From positions 1-8,968 of the forward strand of contig JAJDEC010000391.1 in NCBI GenBank assembly GCA_029259995.1: DNA of 8,968 nucleotides, in the 5' to 3' direction. The first letter of the stretch is position 1; the number at the start of each line of letters is the position of its first letter. The DNA is from Phycisphaerae bacterium. GTDB taxonomy: Bacteria > Planctomycetota > Phycisphaerae > UBA1845 > UTPLA1. A program made the position numbers and the translations under genes. This document shows positions 5,931-8,968 of the stretch, in pieces. The notes under the pieces are model-generated. The model was not told where the DNA came from, ran no database searches, and was given only the letters and a program-made list of their open reading frames with translations.

Positions 5931-5959
5931 ATGATATGAGTCCAAAGCGCCAGTCGCAA
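5931..5959 (-). promoter_or_regulatory. Sigma70-like promoter for the HNH gene
   Basis: On the minus strand a -35 TTGCGA (5959-5954) and a -10 TATCAT (5936-5931) are separated by exactly 17 bases, matching consensus at 4/6 and 5/6. Transcription would start near 5924, leaving a leader of about 135 bases before GTG 5788, long enough for post-transcriptional control. Confidence 0.55.
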
Positions 5960-6005
5960 GCATTTTCTTGGGGAATGGGCGCACGACGCGCTTAATATCG
6001 CGCTA

Positions 6006-6049
6006 TCGGCGAATTCACGTCGTCTGAACACACATTCCCAATTCGCCGA
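6006..6049. repeat. 10-bp inverted repeat with 24-base spacer
   Basis: TCGGCGAATT (6006-6015) and AATTCGCCGA (6040-6049) are perfect inverted copies. The centre lies about 80 bases upstream of the HNH -10/-35 elements and 75 bases beyond the amidase stop. The A/T-centred arms with a long spacer look more like a paired protein-binding site than a terminator (no T-run). Function unknown. Confidence 0.45.
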
Positions 6050-6123
6050 GGCGTTGCTCGATGAACCGCGAAAAACGACAGCAGGCGCGGACCGAATATC
6101 GACACTCGTCTATACGAACCTCG

Positions 6124-7137
6124 TCATCGAGATTTGCGAACGCCGTCCATAACGCGATGCCAGTTCAGCGCCGGGCCGGGATCGATTTTCCGTGACGTCA
6201 GATGATAATGCCCCAGAATTCCGCTGAACGCTCCAAGTTCTTCCTCGGACATTGCATCCGTTCGTACACGACCCGCCGCGTCTCGCGGTGCATCACAGCG
6301 GATCCGCGGAAGCACACGACACAATGTCGCGGTCAATCGAATCAGTGAACGATATTGTGCATCCGTCAAGTCGTACTGATTCAGTGCGCGATCGTGGATC
6401 GTGCCTTTGACGACGTCATCCCGCGAGGGCCGCGCCACGAATTCCGGCGTGCGAACGCCCGACGCACCGTTCGTCTCGGGCGGCTGGAAAACAACGCGAT
6501 CGTTCGAATCCTTCACGTACCACGCCTCCAGCTCCTCCGGCGTGTCGTAAGCCCCCATATTCGCGATCTCGATACCGACGCTTCGATCGTTTGCGGGGCC
6601 GGCGTGCCAGGCGCGCTCCTTCACATCGAGCGTCTGATAGATCGTGCCATCCACATCGAGCATGAAGTGCACGCTGAGCCCGCGCAGATCGTGCAATACC
6701 TTGAAACATCGGCGCGACGTTCCACAGACGTCATAGTGAAGAACGAAAAGATCGACATACTTCCGCAGCATCGGCAACGACCAGCCGTCTGCGCGAACAC
6801 GTTCCGCATCCTCGCTCGACAGGTGCTTGCGAAACGAACCATATCGACTCGACGTGGCCCCTTCTCTGGCCTTCGACGGCAGACGCCGCTCGGGCTCGAA
6901 TCGACACTCGGCGCGATAGGCATCGTATCCCTTGTGATCCAGCCAGAGCACGACCGGCGCGCCGGTATGAAATAACTGCCCCGCGACGATGATCTCGTCC
7001 CCCACTCTCTTGTGGGGCGTGCCGGGGCGAGGCCCGGCGCAGCCGGACCCACTCGAGACGAACACAACGAGCATCAACAGCCGAACGCTGTGAAGCGTCT
7101 TCAGACGACTCCAGAATCGAGATTGAATCGCGTACAT
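6124..7137 (-). CDS. N-acetylmuramoyl-L-alanine amidase, lipoprotein, AmpD/AmiD-like (Amidase_2)
   Basis: A 337-residue envelope amidase expected to cut the bond between MurNAc and the stem peptide. Start ATG 7137 is preferred because it gives a normal signal peptide (LHSVRLLMLVVFV core ending 'GSGC', C33 lipidated); in-frame ATGs at 7158 and 7170 are possible and none has a Shine-Dalgarno sequence. The Amidase_2 domain starts near 128: 'LFVLHYD' gives the first zinc ligand H134, 'SVHFMLDVDGTIYQT' is the family core strand pair, 'AWHAG' (H178) and 'RSVGIEIANMG' follow, and 'GHYHLTSRKIDPGPALNW' gives zinc ligands H310 and D319 with K317, as in AmpD (H34, H154, D164). Compared with AmpD it has an N-terminal region of about 95 residues after the lipid cysteine, and a longer stretch (about 196-300) between the core and the last ligands. 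It begins 63 bases after the symporter stop and is likely in the same operon. E. coli AmiD is a known lipoprotein parallel. Confidence 0.9.
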   Translation of the reverse strand: MYAIQSRFWSRLKTLHSVRLLMLVVFVSSGSGCAGPRPGTPHKRVGDEIIVAGQLFHTGAPVVLWLDHKGYDAYRAECRFEPERRLPSKAREGATSSRYGSFRKHLSSEDAERVRADGWSLPMLRKYVDLFVLHYDVCGTSRRCFKVLHDLRGLSVHFMLDVDGTIYQTLDVKERAWHAGPANDRSVGIEIANMGAYDTPEELEAWYVKDSNDRVVFQPPETNGASGVRTPEFVARPSRDDVVKGTIHDRALNQYDLTDAQYRSLIRLTATLCRVLPRIRCDAPRDAAGRVRTDAMSEEELGAFSGILGHYHLTSRKIDPGPALNWHRVMDGVRKSR

Positions 7138-7200
7138 GGGCGTATGGTGCGACAGCATGCGGCCATGCACAAGTGCAGAGCGGCCGTATTGAAGCGATGC

Positions 7201-8968
7201 CTATGCGTCGTCCGCGGCCGACGGCGTGTCGTCTGAGATCATCATATCACTGCGGCGCGATGCGAGCCTTCGGAACATCATCCGCAGATCAATACAGCCG
7301 CCGATCGTGAACCACGTCGTCACGAGCGCTCCGACAATGAGAATCACCCACATCCAGACGCGCCAGTAGCCGAGCCACGCCTCGGACGAAATCCCGATCG
7401 TCAGCGCATACGCCGTGACGCAGATGAAGATGATCGTCCAGACAAGCGGCCAGCCAAGCGTGATGTATGTAACGACTCGATCCGCCCCCGTGAACTCGCG
7501 AGAGAATCCGAGTTTTTCCCAGAACGTCCTCGCATCGCGAGCCGACAAGGATGACTCGCCCGCCAATGCGTATTCACCACGATGCAGCATCCTGTCGAGA
7601 TTGAATCGATTCGATCCGCTGGCCAACGAGACCGTTACATACACGGCGGCCGACGAAATGATCGCGATGTAGTTCAGCTCCTGCCCCGTTAGATGATGCA
7701 GCAGCAGAAACGGACTGAGAACAAGATCACCCACCATGCCTCGCGCCATCAGCCAGTCGGTCATCCCCGACGGATCCATCTTTTCGATCACGATTCCGGA
7801 CAGCGACAGAACCATGCCCGTGAGCATCGCACACCAGGCCGCACGCGTCGTCCCCCGATTCCAATAGAGCCCCCCAATGATGGCGGAACCCGCCCCGCCG
7901 ACGAATACGGCGGCCGAGGCGGCGCAGTACATCGCAATGTAGTCCGTGTGCGGAAAAATCATGCTGAAAAAGAAAACGAACAAAGCGATCAACACAACGG
8001 CAAATCGAAGCAACTTCAGATGCGACTTTTCTGAAAGGGGTTTGCGATGGAACGGCATCACGATGTCCTGCACCAGAATCGCCGCCCACGAATGCAGGTA
8101 CGTGTCATGCGTGCTGATGAACGCCCCCAGCATCGCGGCCGACGCCAGCCCCAACAGGCCGACGGGCAACATCGCATGCATCGCGATCGGCGTGCGCAAT
8201 TGATTGCGCATCGGCTCCGTATCGATCGCGGCAATCTGCTCGATCGTCACCGATGCCGCCTCGGCATAGGCCGGGTTCGTCAGAAACGTCTTGATGCAGA
8301 TCGGTAGCGCAATCGTAATGAGCATCAGCACGCGAAATCGCCATTGACCTAGGATGTAGGCCATCTTGGCTTCGTGCGCGTTAATGGCGGAGCAGTTGTA
8401 CCCCTGCGTCCCCTGCCAGCCCCGCGCCGCATAGAACAACGTGATCACCGTGATGATGTAATACGTCACGCCGAAGTGCGATTCGCCGCCAAGATCAAAC
8501 GGATCGACCATCGACTGCCCCGCCGGCGCCGACATCAGCGTCTCGGAAATCTGCGGCCACGTATACGTCAACAGCAGAAAGAAGATGATCGCGATGAACG
8601 CGACATTGGCGATGATCCCCTGCAGGAAGTCCGTCACGATGACGGCGATCTGACCGCCGAGCAGCAGCAGCAACAGCGGAACAACGAGCAGCACGAGCAT
8701 CAGCGGATAGAACGTCTCCATCGTCAGCCCCAGCAGTTCGAATTCGTGAGGCAGCCCCCAAAGTCGAATAAAGAACCGCGCCCCGACGGATGGAAAGATC
8801 CCGAAATTGATGATGCCCGCGCAGAATGCAACGATGCCGGCAAAGATGCGGAATCGTCGGCTGTATCGCTTCTCAAAGAACTCGGCGAGCGTCATGGCAC
8901 GCGTCTGGCGAAATCGATAAATCACCCAGCCCGACAGCGCCATGACGATCAGCACGGGCTCTTCCATC
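7201..8968 (-). CDS. Sodium:solute symporter family protein, 5' end cut by window edge
   Basis: 588 or more residues are visible; the N-terminus, probably the first one or two membrane segments, lies beyond the right edge, so the methionine near the edge is internal. Family: SSS/APC-fold Na+-coupled secondary transporters of the inner membrane. Support in visible numbering: 'LAEFFEKRYSRRFR' (28-40) after an early membrane segment, 'GGQIAVIVTDFLQG' (104-117), a signature SSS strand, and 'AAMLGAFISTHDTYLHSWAAIL' (277-298), whose S285/T286 pair corresponds to the Na2-site residues in the SSS eighth core helix. About 13 hydrophobic segments are visible. After the core there is an extra part (about 455-588): a soluble loop with 'FWEKLGF', two more membrane segments (about 498-525 and 533-558) and an acidic tail 'SDDTPSAADDA'. 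Substrate is not readable from sequence; the amidase gene 63 bases downstream suggests uptake linked to cell wall products, as inference only. Confidence 0.92.
   Translation of the reverse strand, partial: MEEPVLIVMALSGWVIYRFRQTRAMTLAEFFEKRYSRRFRIFAGIVAFCAGIINFGIFPSVGARFFIRLWGLPHEFELLGLTMETFYPLMLVLLVVPLLLLLLGGQIAVIVTDFLQGIIANVAFIAIIFFLLLTYTWPQISETLMSAPAGQSMVDPFDLGGESHFGVTYYIITVITLFYAARGWQGTQGYNCSAINAHEAKMAYILGQWRFRVLMLITIALPICIKTFLTNPAYAEAASVTIEQIAAIDTEPMRNQLRTPIAMHAMLPVGLLGLASAAMLGAFISTHDTYLHSWAAILVQDIVMPFHRKPLSEKSHLKLLRFAVVLIALFVFFFSMIFPHTDYIAMYCAASAAVFVGGAGSAIIGGLYWNRGTTRAAWCAMLTGMVLSLSGIVIEKMDPSGMTDWLMARGMVGDLVLSPFLLLHHLTGQELNYIAIISSAAVYVTVSLASGSNRFNLDRMLHRGEYALAGESSLSARDARTFWEKLGFSREFTGADRVVTYITLGWPLVWTIIFICVTAYALTIGISSEAWLGYWRVWMWVILIVGALVTTWFTIGGCIDLRMMFRRLASRRSDMMISDDTPSAADDA

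Larger units (their letters stand above)
5789..6123. other. Intergenic region between amidase and HNH genes
   Basis: 335 bases without a convincing gene. It contains the HNH ribosome binding site (5794-5798), the HNH promoter (5931-5959) and a spaced 10-bp inverted repeat (6006-6049). The decamer ATTTAGTGTA (minus strand) occurs twice, at 5932-5923 around the predicted transcription start and at 5793-5784 across the HNH GTG start. No clear terminator follows the amidase gene. Confidence 0.5.

Noticed and set aside
6061..6192. Short plus-strand frame starting at ATG 6061
   Set aside because: About 43 codons, no ribosome site, and it runs antisense into the amidase gene end.
3203..7137. Phage lysis cassette (holin/spanin-like small proteins, amidase, HNH)
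   Set aside because: The pieces are in separate transcription units with a plus-strand gene between them, and no phage structural, packaging or integrase gene is present.

Overview
The window carries seven genes in a GC-rich chromosomal stretch (clearly above 50% G+C, with strong G/C preference at third codon positions). The gene content points to a Gram-negative-type bacterium with many Sec-exported lipoproteins, and by style most likely a member of the Planctomycetota. That assignment rests on protein style (an AmpD-like lipoprotein amidase, a sodium:solute symporter with a long C-terminal extension, a stand-alone HNH protein, orphan secreted proteins); no rRNA or other definitive marker is present. 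I saw no tRNA, CRISPR array, insertion sequence or integrase.

Left block, minus strand (1-1985): a HemN/HemW-type radical SAM protein (660-1985) is followed 74 bases downstream by a UbiC-like chorismate lyase family protein (start 585, running off the left edge). A good sigma70-like promoter lies upstream of the radical SAM gene, and two inverted repeats sit in the gap between the pair. They look like one transcription unit and may belong to an aromatic or lipid-like metabolite pathway continuing beyond the left edge.

Middle (1986-5059): a plus-strand orphan protein (2293-3144) has an AAA-like Walker-B/sensor-like stretch but no P-loop. It converges, across a strong GC-rich stem-loop, on a minus-strand pair of small lipoproteins whose reading frames overlap by four bases (3532-3954 and 3203-3535). 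A divergent region of about 310 bases then leads to a plus-strand secreted beta-rich protein (4268-5059).

Right block, minus strand (5096-8968): a sodium:solute symporter (truncated by the right edge) and an AmpD/AmiD-like lipoprotein amidase are 63 bases apart and probably co-transcribed. After a 335-base gap comes an HNH endonuclease with its own predicted promoter, a GTG start set by a clear Shine-Dalgarno sequence, and a textbook intrinsic terminator. The symporter/amidase pair suggests cell-wall fragment processing or nutrient uptake, but substrate coupling is inference.

The window looks mostly like ordinary chromosomal territory. The most interesting items are the UbiC-like/radical SAM pair, the overlapping lipoprotein pair and the P-loop-less orphan. 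I did not find a convincing new defence or mobile system.
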